Origin: Vreelandella zhuhanensis | GTDB taxonomy: Bacteria; Pseudomonadota; Gammaproteobacteria; Pseudomonadales; Halomonadaceae | Direction of reading: 5' to 3' | Length of the DNA stretch: 64,000 nucleotides | Assembly: GCF_009793355.1 (NCBI RefSeq) | Contig: NZ_WTKP01000003.1 | Location: 124,001-188,000 of the forward strand | Part shown: positions 40,907 to 50,045 of the stretch, in pieces | Layout: each line of letters starts with the position of its first letter | Numbering within the stretch: the stretch's first letter is position 1 | Program-made: the position numbers and the translations under genes | Notes under the pieces: generated by a model | What the model was told of the DNA's origin: nothing | What the model saw: the letters and a program-made list of their open reading frames with translations, nothing else | Database searches by the model: none

Positions 40907-43273
40907 ATGACGCAATGGACTTTACGTGACGATCCGCACGCCGAACGCGAAGCGCATAAGTACGACAAACCCGCGCCTAGTCGCGAATATCTTCTAGCTG
41001 CGCTTGAAGAGTACGGCAAACCTATTACCCACGAAAACATGAGCCGGATGCTGGGCCTTGAAGATGAAGATCTTCAAGAAGCAGTACGTCGTCGCATGGC
41101 CGCCATGGAGCGTGACGGCCAGGTGCTACGCAATCGCCGCAATGCCTATGCCTTGATCGATAAGCTGGACTTGATCAAGGGTAAGGTGCTGGGCCATCGA
41201 GATGGCTTCGGTTTTCTGGTGCGCGATGACGGCAAGAAGCCCGACCTGGTGTTGCAGTCGCGGCAAATGCGTCGCGTCTTCCATGGCGACCATGTCCTGG
41301 CACGTGTCACCGGACGTGACCGCCGCGGGCGTGACGAGGCCACCATTTCCGAGGTGCTGACACGCAACACCCAGACAATCGTGGGCGTGTATCGGGCCAA
41401 TACGCCTGAATTCGGCATCCTGATTCCCGAGAACCCTCGTGTCACCCAGGAAGTGATCATTCCTCACAGTGCCTGTGGTGGTGCCCAGGACGGGCAGGTG
41501 ATTTCAGCCAAAATCGTCAAACAGCCAGAAACGCGCGTGCAGCCGGTAGGGGAAGTCGTCGAAGTACTGGGCGAACGCATGGACCCCGGCATGGAAATCG
41601 ATATTGCGATTCGCAGTTACGATATTCCTGCCGAGTTTCCACCAGAGGTGCTGGATCAGATTGCTGGTATCTCGGCGGAAGTCGTAGAAGCCGACAAGGC
41701 CCACCGTATCGACCTGCGGGATACGCCGCTGGTGACCATCGATGATGAGTCGGCAAAAGACTTCGACGATGCGGTCTGCGCCTGGAAGACCAAGTCGGGC
41801 AGCTGGAAATTGCTGGTGGCGATTGCCGACGTTTCGCATTACGTTCGGCCGAGTGCAGCGCTGGATGAAGAAGCGCGTACACGTGGCACCTCGGTATACT
41901 TTCCGGGCCAGGTCGTGCCGATGCTTCCGGAGCTTCTTTCCAACGGTCTGTGTTCACTGAACCCGCATGTCGACCGTCTGGTGCTGGTCTGCGAAATGAA
42001 TATTTCCAAGACAGGCACCATCAGCCGTCACCGCTTTTATGAGGCGGTAATGCGCTCTCATGCGCGCCTGACCTATAACAAGGTGGCGGCGATGCTCGAT
42101 GAGTCGAGCAAAGAGGGCGAGGCGCTGCGTAACGAGCATTCCTCCTTGGTCAAGCCGATCAAGAACCTGCATGAGCTTTACAAGCTGCTCCGTCAGGCAC
42201 GTGAAGAGCGTGGGGCGATCGATTTCGAGACCACCGAAACCGCGATCATCTTCAATGAAGAGCGCAAGATCGAAAAAATCGTGCCGCGCTCACGCAACGA
42301 TGCTCACAAGGTAATCGAGGAATGCATGCTCGCGGCCAACGTGGCCACGGCACGCTTTCTCGACAAGCATGACCTCCCGGCGCTTTACCGCATTCATGAG
42401 CGTCCCGCTCCGGAGCGCCTCGACAAGCTGCGCCTGTTTCTCAATGAATTGGGGCTTTCCCTGGGCGGCGGCGACGAGCCCACCCCTCAGGACTACCGTA
42501 CTTTGGCGGAGACGATCAAGGGTCGGCCGGATTTCGATATCATTCAAACCGTGATGTTGCGCTCGATGAGTCGTGCCGTGTATTCACCGCAGAATGACGG
42601 CCACTTCGGCCTGGCGTATCCCGCCTATGCTCACTTCACCTCACCGATCCGGCGTTATCCGGATCTGTTGGTTCACCGCGCCATTCGTTCGGTGATTCGC
42701 GGGCCACGCCAGACCAATACGGTGCTGCGTGCCGAAGGCGCGCCGGTCGAGCCGCCAAGTAAATGGTGTCCTTATACGTTCGAGCAGATGGTCGAGCTGG
42801 GTGAGCACTGTTCGATGGCCGAACGTCGCGCTGACGATGCCACCCGTGATGTCGAAGACTGGCTCAAGTGCGAGTTCATGTCCGACAAGCTGGGTGAAGT
42901 CTTTGAAGGGACCATCGCCACGGTGACCCAGTTCGGGCTTTTCGTGCGCCTGGATGAATTCTATGTGGAAGGGCTGGTGCACGTCACATCGCTGCCATCT
43001 GACTATTACCACTACGAAGCCGAAAAACATCGACTCAAGGGTGAGCGGACCGGTTCGAGCTATCGCTTGGGTGATGGCCTCACGGTGCAGGTCGCGCGTG
43101 TGGACATGGATGATCGTAAGATCGACTTCGCCCTGGAAAATGACAAGCCACGTCCTAAGCGTCAGCCGCGCAAAAGCCGCTCGGCGGACAAGAAGGAAGG
43201 CACCCATAATAGCGGTGAGGGTGCACGGCGAACTCGCCGCGGGCCACGCAAGACGTCACCCAAGAAGGGGTAA
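40907..43273 (+). CDS. rnr: Ribonuclease R
   Basis: RNase R is the processive 3'-5' exoribonuclease that degrades structured RNA and defective rRNA. The 788-residue protein has an N-terminal HTH-like region (SREYLLAALEEYGKPITHEN), two cold-shock domains (about 75-220; GHRDGFGFLVRDD), the RNB core with the catalytic aspartates in TIDDESAKDFDDAV and TSPIRRYPDLLVHR, an S1 domain (about 640-725; GTIATVTQFGLFVRLDEFYV) and a Lys/Arg-rich tail. The start at 40907 has GAGGA upstream; a 33-residue longer frame lacks likeness. rlmB follows three bases later, the usual gammaproteobacterial pair. Confidence 0.96.
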   Translation: MTQWTLRDDPHAEREAHKYDKPAPSREYLLAALEEYGKPITHENMSRMLGLEDEDLQEAVRRRMAAMERDGQVLRNRRNAYALIDKLDLIKGKVLGHRDGFGFLVRDDGKKPDLVLQSRQMRRVFHGDHVLARVTGRDRRGRDEATISEVLTRNTQTIVGVYRANTPEFGILIPENPRVTQEVIIPHSACGGAQDGQVISAKIVKQPETRVQPVGEVVEVLGERMDPGMEIDIAIRSYDIPAEFPPEVLDQIAGISAEVVEADKAHRIDLRDTPLVTIDDESAKDFDDAVCAWKTKSGSWKLLVAIADVSHYVRPSAALDEEARTRGTSVYFPGQVVPMLPELLSNGLCSLNPHVDRLVLVCEMNISKTGTISRHRFYEAVMRSHARLTYNKVAAMLDESSKEGEALRNEHSSLVKPIKNLHELYKLLRQAREERGAIDFETTETAIIFNEERKIEKIVPRSRNDAHKVIEECMLAANVATARFLDKHDLPALYRIHERPAPERLDKLRLFLNELGLSLGGGDEPTPQDYRTLAETIKGRPDFDIIQTVMLRSMSRAVYSPQNDGHFGLAYPAYAHFTSPIRRYPDLLVHRAIRSVIRGPRQTNTVLRAEGAPVEPPSKWCPYTFEQMVELGEHCSMAERRADDATRDVEDWLKCEFMSDKLGEVFEGTIATVTQFGLFVRLDEFYVEGLVHVTSLPSDYYHYEAEKHRLKGERTGSSYRLGDGLTVQVARVDMDDRKIDFALENDKPRPKRQPRKSRSADKKEGTHNSGEGARRTRRGPRKTSPKKG

Positions 43274-43276
43274 GTA

Positions 43277-44062
43277 ATGAAACCGGCGTCTTCTCGTCAG
43301 CATCTCAAGGTGCCGAATGGCCTTGAGCTGGTATTTGGTGTGCATGCGCTGCGCAGCCTGCTCGATCGTGGTGAAGCTCCCCGTGAATTATGGGTGCAGC
43401 AAGGGGCGGGCACGCGCCTTGCGGCTCTAGTGGACGAAGCTCAATCCAAGGGAGCATTGGTCAAGGAACGGCCCCGCGAAGTGCTCGACCAACTGACCCA
43501 GGGCGGTGCCCATCAGGGTGTGGCGGCGTTCTGCTCGCCTTTGACACCCGAAGGCGAAGAGTCGTTGTGGCTCAAGTTGCGCGCCTGGCGGGCACCACAG
43601 CCGCCATTGTTTCTGGTGCTCGATGGTGTGACCGACGTGCATAACTTCGGTGCTTGCCTGCGCAGTGCCGATGCAGCCGGTGCGCATGGGGTGATCGTGG
43701 CCAAGGACAAGGCCGCTCCGCTCAATGCCACCGTACGCAAGGTGGCCTGCGGTGCTGCTGAAGTGGTGCCGGTCTATCAGGTCACCAATCTGGCGCGCAC
43801 CCTGGCCAAGCTCAAGGTCGAAGGTGTATGGATTACCGGTACCGCCGGGGAAGCCGAATCCAGCATCTATCAGATCGACTTCACCGGCCCTGTCGCCCTG
43901 GTGATGGGCGCCGAAGGCAAGGGCATGCGCCGCTTGACCCGCGAAGCCTGCGATAATCTCGCCAAGCTGCCCATGGCGGGGCAGGTGTCGAGCCTGAATG
44001 TTTCGGTGGCCACGGGTATCTGCCTGTTTGAGGCGGTGCGCCAACGACAGCTTGCAAGTTAG
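43277..44062 (+). CDS. rlmB: 23S rRNA (guanosine-2'-O)-methyltransferase RlmB
   Basis: RlmB methylates the ribose of G2251 in 23S rRNA. The 261-residue SPOUT enzyme has an N-terminal substrate-binding domain (LELVFGVHALRSLLD) and the three SPOUT motifs: DGVTDVHNFGACLRSADAAG, VMGAEGKGMRRL and SSLNVSVATGICLFE, the last forming the SAM-binding knot. It is coupled to rnr with three bases between stop and start and is followed by a hairpin. Confidence 0.96.
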   Translation: MKPASSRQHLKVPNGLELVFGVHALRSLLDRGEAPRELWVQQGAGTRLAALVDEAQSKGALVKERPREVLDQLTQGGAHQGVAAFCSPLTPEGEESLWLKLRAWRAPQPPLFLVLDGVTDVHNFGACLRSADAAGAHGVIVAKDKAAPLNATVRKVACGAAEVVPVYQVTNLARTLAKLKVEGVWITGTAGEAESSIYQIDFTGPVALVMGAEGKGMRRLTREACDNLAKLPMAGQVSSLNVSVATGICLFEAVRQRQLAS

Positions 44063-44084
44063 TCGCTGCGCCCCTAAAATGCCT

Positions 44085-44111
44085 GCGCCCGTTTGCCTGA
44101 CAAGCGGGCGC
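44085..44111 (+). terminator. Hairpin after rlmB
   Basis: GCGCCCG at 44085-44091 pairs with CGGGCGC at 44105-44111, extendable with GT pairs, followed by TATTCTACTT. It separates the rnr-rlmB unit from the ribosomal protein operon. Confidence 0.7.
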
Positions 44112-44249
44112 TATTCTACTTGATGCCTCCGGCGTCTCGTCGCTTGCTGCGATGACTCGAACGGAGGCATTTCAATCACCTCCTTGCTTCCCTGTCGTGG
44201 TGCCTCGGTAGCACGCGCATTGGAAGCTGCCAAACCGCAAGGAGATCGT

Positions 44250-44618
44250 ATGCGTCATTATGAAATCGTGTTCATGGTCCATCCGGACCAGAGCGAGCAA
44301 GTGCCGGCCATGGTCGAGCGCTATACCAGCATTGTCACCGAAAATGGTGGTACCGTGCATCGTCTGGAAGATTGGGGCCGTCGCCACCTGGCTTACCCGA
44401 TCAACAAGATCCACAAGGCTCACTACGTGCTGATGAACGTCGAGTGCGGCGGCGAGACTCTCGACGAAATCGAGAACATCTTCCGTTTCAACGATGCCAT
44501 CATCCGCAGCTTGGTCTTGCGCTGCAAGGAAGCTGTCACCGAAGCTTCTCCGATGATGAAGCCGGCAGAAGAAAAGCGTCCGCGTCGCGAAGACAAGCCC
44601 CGCGAAGAAACTGCCTGA
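44250..44618 (+). CDS. rpsF: 30S ribosomal protein S6
   Basis: S6 is a 30S platform protein that pairs with S18. The 122-residue sequence starts [18 protein letters not shown] and has [20 protein letters not shown], the standard S6 blocks, ending in a basic/acidic tail ([14 protein letters not shown]). AAGGAG lies 5 bases before the ATG at 44250; the longer frame is not supported. It begins the rpsF-rpsR-(DUF2232)-rplI operon. Confidence 0.98.
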   Translation: MRHYEIVFMVHPDQSEQVPAMVERYTSIVTENGGTVHRLEDWGRRHLAYPINKIHKAHYVLMNVECGGETLDEIENIFRFNDAIIRSLVLRCKEAVTEASPMMKPAEEKRPRREDKPREETA

Positions 44619-44651
44619 TTTTATTATTTGCACGTTTGAAGGAGTTATTCC

Positions 44652-44879
44652 ATGGCACGTTTTTTCCGTCGCCGCAAGTTTTGCCGCTTCACCGCTGAAG
44701 GCGTAAAGCAGATCGATTACAAGGATCTGGATACGCTGAAAGCTTACATCACCGAAACCGGCAAGATCGTTCCAAGCCGCATCACCGGCACCAAAGCACG
44801 TTATCAGCGCCAGTTGGCGACAGCTGTAAAGCGCTCGCGTTACCTGGCGCTTCTGCCCTACTCCGATAGCCACAAGTAA
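44652..44879 (+). CDS. rpsR: 30S ribosomal protein S18
   Basis: The 75-residue S18 starts [20 protein letters not shown] and has the conserved [20 protein letters not shown] and [20 protein letters not shown] segments. It binds S6 in the small-subunit platform. AAGGAG lies 7 bases upstream and the gene follows rpsF by 33 bp. Confidence 0.98.
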   Translation: MARFFRRRKFCRFTAEGVKQIDYKDLDTLKAYITETGKIVPSRITGTKARYQRQLATAVKRSRYLALLPYSDSHK

Positions 44880-44888
44880 GTTGCTAGC

Positions 44889-45743
44889 GTGATGTTGGTA
44901 CTCGCCCGATGGCTGATGCGCGGCATACCCTACGCCGCCGCCGGGGCTGCTTTGGCAACCCTGGTGCCTTGGCTATTCTGGCTGGGGGCGGCAATCGCCG
45001 CCCTGGCGACGCTGCGCCATGGCCTTGTGCCGGCGCTTCCTGTGGTTATCGCCGCCGCGCTACCCGCCGGCTGGTGGTGGTCGCAGGGTGATGTGATTCC
45101 GCTTGCCAGCGTACTGCTGGTGACGCTGATGGCCGTTATTCTGCGTGAGCGAATGCGCTGGAGTGAGGCACTGATTGGTGGCTCGCTGGCTGCCTCGGCA
45201 ATGATCCAGTTGGGTGTTTTCACTCCGCCGGGTGACACCCGCTTGATGCTTGAGGAGTTGCGTAAAGGCTCCCCTGAGATTGATCGCATGCTGACCGAGT
45301 TCACCAGCCAAGGGTTTGATACTCAGGTGCTGGCTGAACTGGTCATCAGTGGCGTCACCGGGTTAGTGGTATTGCTGGCATCGATAGGCTGTCTGGCACT
45401 GGCGCGCAGCTGGCAGGCCGGGCTTTATAACCCGGGAGGCTTTCGCGAGGAGTTTCACGCCTTGCGCCTGGCGCCTCGGGAACTGGCCGTTCTGCTGGTG
45501 CTGGGTGTGGGGGGCATGCTGCTGGGAATTGCGCCGTTGGCCATGCTTGGGTGGGTACCTTTGCTGATCGCTGGCATTGCGTTGGTACACGGGGTTATTG
45601 GATTAAAAGGGATGAATGGCTTGTGGTTGGTAGCGTTCTACGCGCTGCTTATCACCACATGGCCCGCGATTCTCATCGTGCTGCTGTTGGGCCTGATCGA
45701 TACGCTAGCGAATTTTCGCGCACGGTTGGCTCGCAGCAACTGA
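44889..45743 (+). CDS. DUF2232-type membrane protein
   Basis: A 284-residue polytopic membrane protein with about eight predicted helices, in the position between rpsR and rplI where gammaproteobacteria such as Pseudomonas carry a DUF2232-type gene. Hydrophobic blocks include AALATLVPWLFWLGAAIAAL and LLVLGVGGMLLGIAPLAMLG. The start is either GTG 44889 or the adjacent ATG 44892. Function is unknown. Confidence 0.8.
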   Translation: MMLVLARWLMRGIPYAAAGAALATLVPWLFWLGAAIAALATLRHGLVPALPVVIAAALPAGWWWSQGDVIPLASVLLVTLMAVILRERMRWSEALIGGSLAASAMIQLGVFTPPGDTRLMLEELRKGSPEIDRMLTEFTSQGFDTQVLAELVISGVTGLVVLLASIGCLALARSWQAGLYNPGGFREEFHALRLAPRELAVLLVLGVGGMLLGIAPLAMLGWVPLLIAGIALVHGVIGLKGMNGLWLVAFYALLITTWPAILIVLLLGLIDTLANFRARLARSN

Positions 45744-45758
45744 CAAGAGGTTTACGAG

Positions 45759-46205
45759 ATGGAAGTCATTCTGCTCGATAAGATTGGTAAGCTGGGCGGC
45801 CTCGGTGACAAGGTCACTGTAAAGCCTGGTTATGGTCGTAACTACTTGGTGCCTTACGGCTTGGCCGTGCCGGCCACCAAGGAAAACATCGAAGCCTTCA
45901 ATGCCCAGCGCTCCGAGCTCGAAGCTCAAGCTGCCGAGCGCAAGGCCGAAGCCGAAGAGCGTGCAGCACAGCTCAATGAAATCGAACTGTCCTTGACATC
46001 GAAAGCCGGTGACGAAGGCAAGCTGTTCGGTTCCATCGGTCCGCGTGATATCGCCGATGCGATTTCTTCCGCGGGTATTGATGTGGTCAAGAGCGAAGTT
46101 CGCATGCCGCAAGGTCCGATTCGTCACACCGGCGAATTCGACATCGATCTGCATCTCCATCCAGAAGTGAATGCAGTGGTGCGTGTGGTGATTGTGGCTG
46201 AATAA
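45759..46205 (+). CDS. rplI: 50S ribosomal protein L9
   Basis: L9 is a 148-residue two-domain 50S protein that affects frame maintenance. The N-terminal domain [19 protein letters not shown] with [13 protein letters not shown] is diagnostic; a long helix (about 42-75) links to the C-terminal rRNA-binding domain with [16 protein letters not shown]. It follows the membrane-protein gene by 15 bp. AGAGG precedes the ATG. Confidence 0.98.
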   Translation: MEVILLDKIGKLGGLGDKVTVKPGYGRNYLVPYGLAVPATKENIEAFNAQRSELEAQAAERKAEAEERAAQLNEIELSLTSKAGDEGKLFGSIGPRDIADAISSAGIDVVKSEVRMPQGPIRHTGEFDIDLHLHPEVNAVVRVVIVAE

Positions 46206-46347
46206 GCCGCTTGATCTCGCCAGACCATCAAAGGGCGCGGGCTATCCCGCGCCCTTTGTCGTTCCGGGTTTATCAACGACACCCCAGTCACTGATTTACC
46301 CCTCAGGCTACCGGTTTGAACGATATCGAGCGTTCAAGGAGCAAATG

Positions 46348-47736
46348 ATGCAGGACAGGTCTTCTTCCGACCAGGAAACGGCAGCGCTCAAGCTGCCTCC
46401 TCATTCGTTGGAGGCGGAGCAGTCGGTTCTCGGCGGGTTGATGCTGGATAACCAGGCTTGGGACAATGTGTCGGACCGGTTGGTGGCCGATGATTTCTAT
46501 CGCTACGAGCATCGCCTGGTATTCAACGTCATGACCTACATGGCGGAAGCCGGACAGCCGCTGGATGTGGTCACGCTCTCGGAGGCCCTGGAAGCACGCG
46601 ACCAGCTGGATACGGTCGGTGGCCTGGCATTTCTGGCCGAACTTGCCCGCAATACCCCCTCGGCGAGCAATATTCGCGCCTACGCCGATATCGTGCGTGA
46701 GCGGGCGACGTTGCGAAAGTTGATCCGTGCCGCCAGCCAGATAGCCGATGGTGCTTTCAGCCCCCAAGGGCGTCCTGCCGATGAACTGTTGGACGAGGCC
46801 GAGCGTCTGGTCTTCCAGATCAGCGAGGAGCGGCCTAAAAGCGGTGGTCCTCTCGGCATGAGCGAGCTTTTGACCAAGGCCGTGGATCGCATTGACGAGT
46901 TGTTCAATCTCAAGGGCGAAATGACCGGCTTGTCCACCGGTTTTCGTGACCTGGACGAGATGACGACCGGCTGGCAGCCCTCGGATCTGGTGATCATTGC
47001 CGGAAGGCCTTCGATGGGCAAGACCTCCTTTGCCATGAACCTGGTGGAACACGCGGTAATTTCCAGCGATAAGGCGGTGATGGTGTTTTCCATGGAGATG
47101 CCCGCGGAATCCTTGATGCTGCGGATGCTGTCCTCCCTGGGGCGAATCGACCAGACACGTGTGCGTACTGGCCAGCTGGAAGATGAGGATTGGCCACGGC
47201 TGACCTCGGCGGTCAACCTACTTAAAGACAAGCAGCTGTTCATCGACGACACTGCGGCGCTTTCGCCCAACGAGATGCGTTCGCGCATACGCAGGGTGGT
47301 ACGCGAGCACGGCAACATGGCATTGATCATGATCGATTATCTGCAGTTGATGCAGATTCCTGGTTTTTCCGAAAATCGTACCGGGGAAATCTCGGAGATT
47401 TCGCGTTCGTTAAAAGGGATGGCCAAGGAATTCGGTTGCCCGGTGGTAGCGCTTTCCCAGCTTAACCGTTCATTGGAGCAGCGTCCGAACAAGCGCCCGG
47501 TGATGTCGGATTTGCGGGAGTCCGGGGCCATCGAGCAGGATGCGGATGTGATCGCCTTCGTCTATCGTGATGAGGTATACAACCAGGACAACCCGGATAA
47601 CCAGGGGCTGGCCGAATTGATTATCGGCAAGCAACGTAACGGCCCCATCGGCACGGTGCATATGGCATTTATCGGTAAATACACCCGTTTCGAGGACTTG
47701 GCCCCGGACAGCTACGGGGAAGCCTTCGGCGGTTGA
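46348..47736 (+). CDS. dnaB: Replicative DNA helicase DnaB
   Basis: DnaB is the hexameric 5'-3' helicase at the replication fork. The 462-residue protein has the N-terminal collar (LPPHSLEAEQSVLGGLMLDN), linker and RecA-like motor with Walker A IIAGRPSMGKTSFAMN, Walker B MIDYLQLM and the sensor region KEFGCPVVALSQLNRSLEQR. No intein is present. ATG 46348 is six bases from AAGGAG; the ATG just before it (46345) is too close. It follows rplI by about 140 bp. Confidence 0.97.
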   Translation: MQDRSSSDQETAALKLPPHSLEAEQSVLGGLMLDNQAWDNVSDRLVADDFYRYEHRLVFNVMTYMAEAGQPLDVVTLSEALEARDQLDTVGGLAFLAELARNTPSASNIRAYADIVRERATLRKLIRAASQIADGAFSPQGRPADELLDEAERLVFQISEERPKSGGPLGMSELLTKAVDRIDELFNLKGEMTGLSTGFRDLDEMTTGWQPSDLVIIAGRPSMGKTSFAMNLVEHAVISSDKAVMVFSMEMPAESLMLRMLSSLGRIDQTRVRTGQLEDEDWPRLTSAVNLLKDKQLFIDDTAALSPNEMRSRIRRVVREHGNMALIMIDYLQLMQIPGFSENRTGEISEISRSLKGMAKEFGCPVVALSQLNRSLEQRPNKRPVMSDLRESGAIEQDADVIAFVYRDEVYNQDNPDNQGLAELIIGKQRNGPIGTVHMAFIGKYTRFEDLAPDSYGEAFGG

Positions 47737-47866
47737 GCCGATGTTGAGAGACGGTTGAGGCGCAATGGCCAAGCCGCATAATGCCCAGTCGCGAAGGGCA
47801 GGGCCGATAAGCAAACGCACGAACGAGACTGGCGTGCGAGTGGCAATCAATCAAGTGGAGAAAGCA

Positions 47867-48160
47867 ATGGCTGGTGGTTTTCGACGGGGTAATCGTCCGC
47901 GCATTCCCAAGTTGGAAGCGCGGGGTGAGCTACAATCGCTGGAGAAGGAAGGGCCGTTCAAGGAATGGCTGGGGATGCCGGATCTTTACCGTTATCATTT
48001 GGTGGTGGAAGGCGAGGCCTACAGTTATCAGACGGAAGACAGTGAGTTGCCTGTCGCGGTCGGTGACAAGGTGGTGTTCCGCTATAAGCAGACCAAGGCG
48101 GGTAACTGGATTGACCGTAACTCATTGGGAAAGGCGATCGACCCAGCTGATTATCAGTAA
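47867..48160 (+). CDS. Small protein of unknown function (97 aa)
   Basis: A 97-residue protein beginning MAGGFRRGNRPRIPKLEARG. The N-terminus is basic and probably disordered; the rest (YRYHLVVEGEAYSYQTEDSE, GDKVVFRYKQTKAG) reads as a small beta-rich domain. I do not recognise the family. The start at 47867 has GGAG six bases upstream; a longer frame to 47765 is possible. It lies 130 bp after dnaB. Confidence 0.6.
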   Translation: MAGGFRRGNRPRIPKLEARGELQSLEKEGPFKEWLGMPDLYRYHLVVEGEAYSYQTEDSELPVAVGDKVVFRYKQTKAGNWIDRNSLGKAIDPADYQ

Positions 48161-48237
48161 TATTTGATGAAGATACTTGGAACTCCCTTGCAGCATTGCC
48201 GTCATATTTGTGACACTCAACCGCAATGGAAATGTCA

Positions 48238-48262
48238 TCAGGCACAGTCAAGCTGTGCCTGA
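48238..48262 (+). terminator. Hairpin between two small genes
   Basis: TCAGGCACAG, loop TCAAG, CTGTGCCTGA is a 10-bp perfect stem followed by GTTGTATTT. It lies 78 bp after the 97-aa gene and 26 bp before the next start, so it could be a terminator or a leader structure. Confidence 0.65.
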
Positions 48263-48287
48263 GTTGTATTTAATGCAGGAGGGAACC

Positions 48288-48590
48288 ATGGAGTTCAAGT
48301 CACTCAAGCCGTTCGTCAAACAGCATGATAATTTTGAAATACGGGTGATTACCCACGCCGGCAGCCGTTTCTATCAAGTGGAACTTGAAGATGTGGAAGG
48401 GCAGCGCCACATGCTGACTAATCGTAAAAAACCGATGCTATTTCGCGCGCTCGACGATGTTTACCTGGAGCTCAAGCGAGCCGGTATTCACCGTGCTTAC
48501 TTGGTGCAGTATGTGCCCCAAGATGAAGTGGTCGGTCGCGAAGCCCATTATGATGCCCCTCTGACATCGCGCATGCCGCTAGTCTTTTGA
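48288..48590 (+). CDS. Small DUF6482-like protein (100 aa)
   Basis: A 100-residue soluble protein, MEFKSLKPFVKQHDNFEIRV, with a beta-rich first half (GSRFYQVELEDVEGQRHML) and LDDVYLELKRAGIHRAYLVQ near the end. The layout recalls the DUF6482 proteins of Pseudomonas and Halomonas, but the match is from memory. CAGGAGGG lies just before the ATG at 48288. Function is unknown. Confidence 0.65.
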   Translation: MEFKSLKPFVKQHDNFEIRVITHAGSRFYQVELEDVEGQRHMLTNRKKPMLFRALDDVYLELKRAGIHRAYLVQYVPQDEVVGREAHYDAPLTSRMPLVF

Positions 48591-48796
48591 GTATCTGATG
48601 GTTGTATAGCAACCTCGTTTTTTAAGGTCGTTCTCAAGACCGTTTAGCACAACGTTTAGCTTGGCGTTTTTCCCACCACTGGCCCAGCCGTACCCGGCGG
48701 CGGGCACAGAAGCGCTAACCGGCATTCGTGCCCTTATGCCACGCCCCTATCCAATACGCCCCCATCCAACATGCCGTCTGTCCAATACCAGAGGTT
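48591..48796. other. Intergenic region before hemH promoter
   Basis: This is most of a 324-bp gap before hemH. I see no convincing gene; a short frame at 48661-48843 has no start context or family likeness. The regulatory part is described separately. Confidence 0.5.
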
Positions 48797-48844
48797 TAGA
48801 CAAAAGCTTGTCTATTGTTATACAAATTATGTCAATAGTATAAC
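48797..48844 (+). promoter_or_regulatory. AT-rich operator/promoter region of hemH
   Basis: Two dyads lie 71-118 bp before the hemH start: TAGACAA-AAGC-TTGTCTA at 48797-48814, and GTTATAC (48817-48823) with its exact inverse GTATAAC (48838-48844), 14 bases between, so the half-sites are 21 bp or two helical turns apart. TTGTTA/TATAAC-type promoter elements coincide. This looks like an operator for a dimeric regulator. A related TTATACAA block occurs before the cryptochrome gene, suggesting a MerR-type light regulator, which is inference. Confidence 0.55.
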
Positions 48845-48914
48845 TTTATGCCGCCGCGGTGATGAAAAATGCTAAGATTCAGTCACGGATAATGTATTTG
48901 CCTAGGAGTATTGC

Positions 48915-49985
48915 ATGACCACGACTGTAGAGAAGGACCAGCCCGGTACAGGGCGCTTGGCGCATGCCGCCTCCGACCACCCGCCGGTGGCCCCCACCAA
49001 GGTCGGTGTGGTGCTGGCCAATCTGGGCACGCCCGATGCCACCGATTACTGGTCGATGCGACGTTACCTAGGTGAATTTCTGTCCGACAAGCGGGTGGTG
49101 GATTACGCCGATTGGAAATGGCAGCCCCTGTTGCAGCTGGTCATTCTCAGCAAGCGTCCCTTCTCTTCGGGAAAAGCGTATAAAAGTATCTGGAATATGG
49201 AAAACAACGAAAGCCCGTTATTGACCATTACCCGTGCGCAAACCGAGAAAGTGACTACGGCGCTGCACGAGCTTTACGGTGATAATGTGGTGGTGGATTT
49301 CTGCATGCGCTACGGCAATCCTTCCACCGATAGCGTGATTCGGCGACTTCAGGCCCAAGGCTGCGAAAAAATCGTGTTCTTCCCGTTATATCCGCAATAC
49401 GGCTCACCGACCACCGCGACTGCCAACGATCAGGCCTTTCGCACCTTGATGAAACTCAAGTGGCAGCCCTCCATTCGTACGGTGCCGGCATATTTCGAGC
49501 ACCCGGAATATCTCACGGCGCTGGCCAATTCAGTGCGGGAGGTCTATGAAAACACGGCGTCACGCCCGGAAAAATTGGTGGCCAGTTACCACGGCGTGCC
49601 CCAGCGTTATCTGATGGAAGGCGACCCCTATCATTGTCACTGCCAGAAGACCACGCGCCTGTTGAAAGAACGGCTGGGGATGGCGGATGAAGAGATCGTG
49701 ACCACTTTCCAATCCAAGTTCGGGCCGGAGAAGTGGGTGGGGCCGGCTACCGTGGACTATGTGGCGGAGCTTGCCAGGCAGGGCAAGAAACATATAGCGG
49801 TGATATCCCCAGCGTTCGCCTCGGATTGTGTAGAAACGTTGGAGGAAATTCAGGAAGAGATCCGCGATAGCTTTCTGGAGGCCGGGGGCGAGACCTTCAC
49901 CTATATTCCTTGTCTGAATGACCGCGACGATCATATCGCAGCCCTGACAGCAATTATCCGCAACGAACTGGGTGGCTGGCTCTAG
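48915..49985 (+). CDS. hemH: Ferrochelatase
   Basis: HemH inserts ferrous iron into protoporphyrin IX, the last step of haem synthesis. The 356-residue protein has VGVVLANLGTPDATDYWSM, the active-site histidine in VASYHGVPQRYL, the CHCQKTTRLL block and ISPAFASDCVETLEEI with the conserved glutamate. AGGAG lies 6 bases before the ATG. It is monocistronic, with a distinctive operator-like promoter and a convergent terminator before the Mrp cluster. Confidence 0.96.
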   Translation: MTTTVEKDQPGTGRLAHAASDHPPVAPTKVGVVLANLGTPDATDYWSMRRYLGEFLSDKRVVDYADWKWQPLLQLVILSKRPFSSGKAYKSIWNMENNESPLLTITRAQTEKVTTALHELYGDNVVVDFCMRYGNPSTDSVIRRLQAQGCEKIVFFPLYPQYGSPTTATANDQAFRTLMKLKWQPSIRTVPAYFEHPEYLTALANSVREVYENTASRPEKLVASYHGVPQRYLMEGDPYHCHCQKTTRLLKERLGMADEEIVTTFQSKFGPEKWVGPATVDYVAELARQGKKHIAVISPAFASDCVETLEEIQEEIRDSFLEAGGETFTYIPCLNDRDDHIAALTAIIRNELGGWL

Positions 49986-49993
49986 CCAATGAA

Positions 49994-50025
49994 AAGGCCA
50001 ATGTATCAACGACTACATTGGCCTT
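49994..50025. terminator. Convergent terminator between hemH and mrpG
   Basis: A perfect 12-bp stem (AAGGCCAATGTA, 8-base loop, TACATTGGCCTT) lies 9 bp after the hemH stop, followed by TCTC on the plus strand and TTTC on the minus strand. Confidence 0.85.
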
Positions 50026-50045
50026 CTCGCTACCCATCCTGCTTG

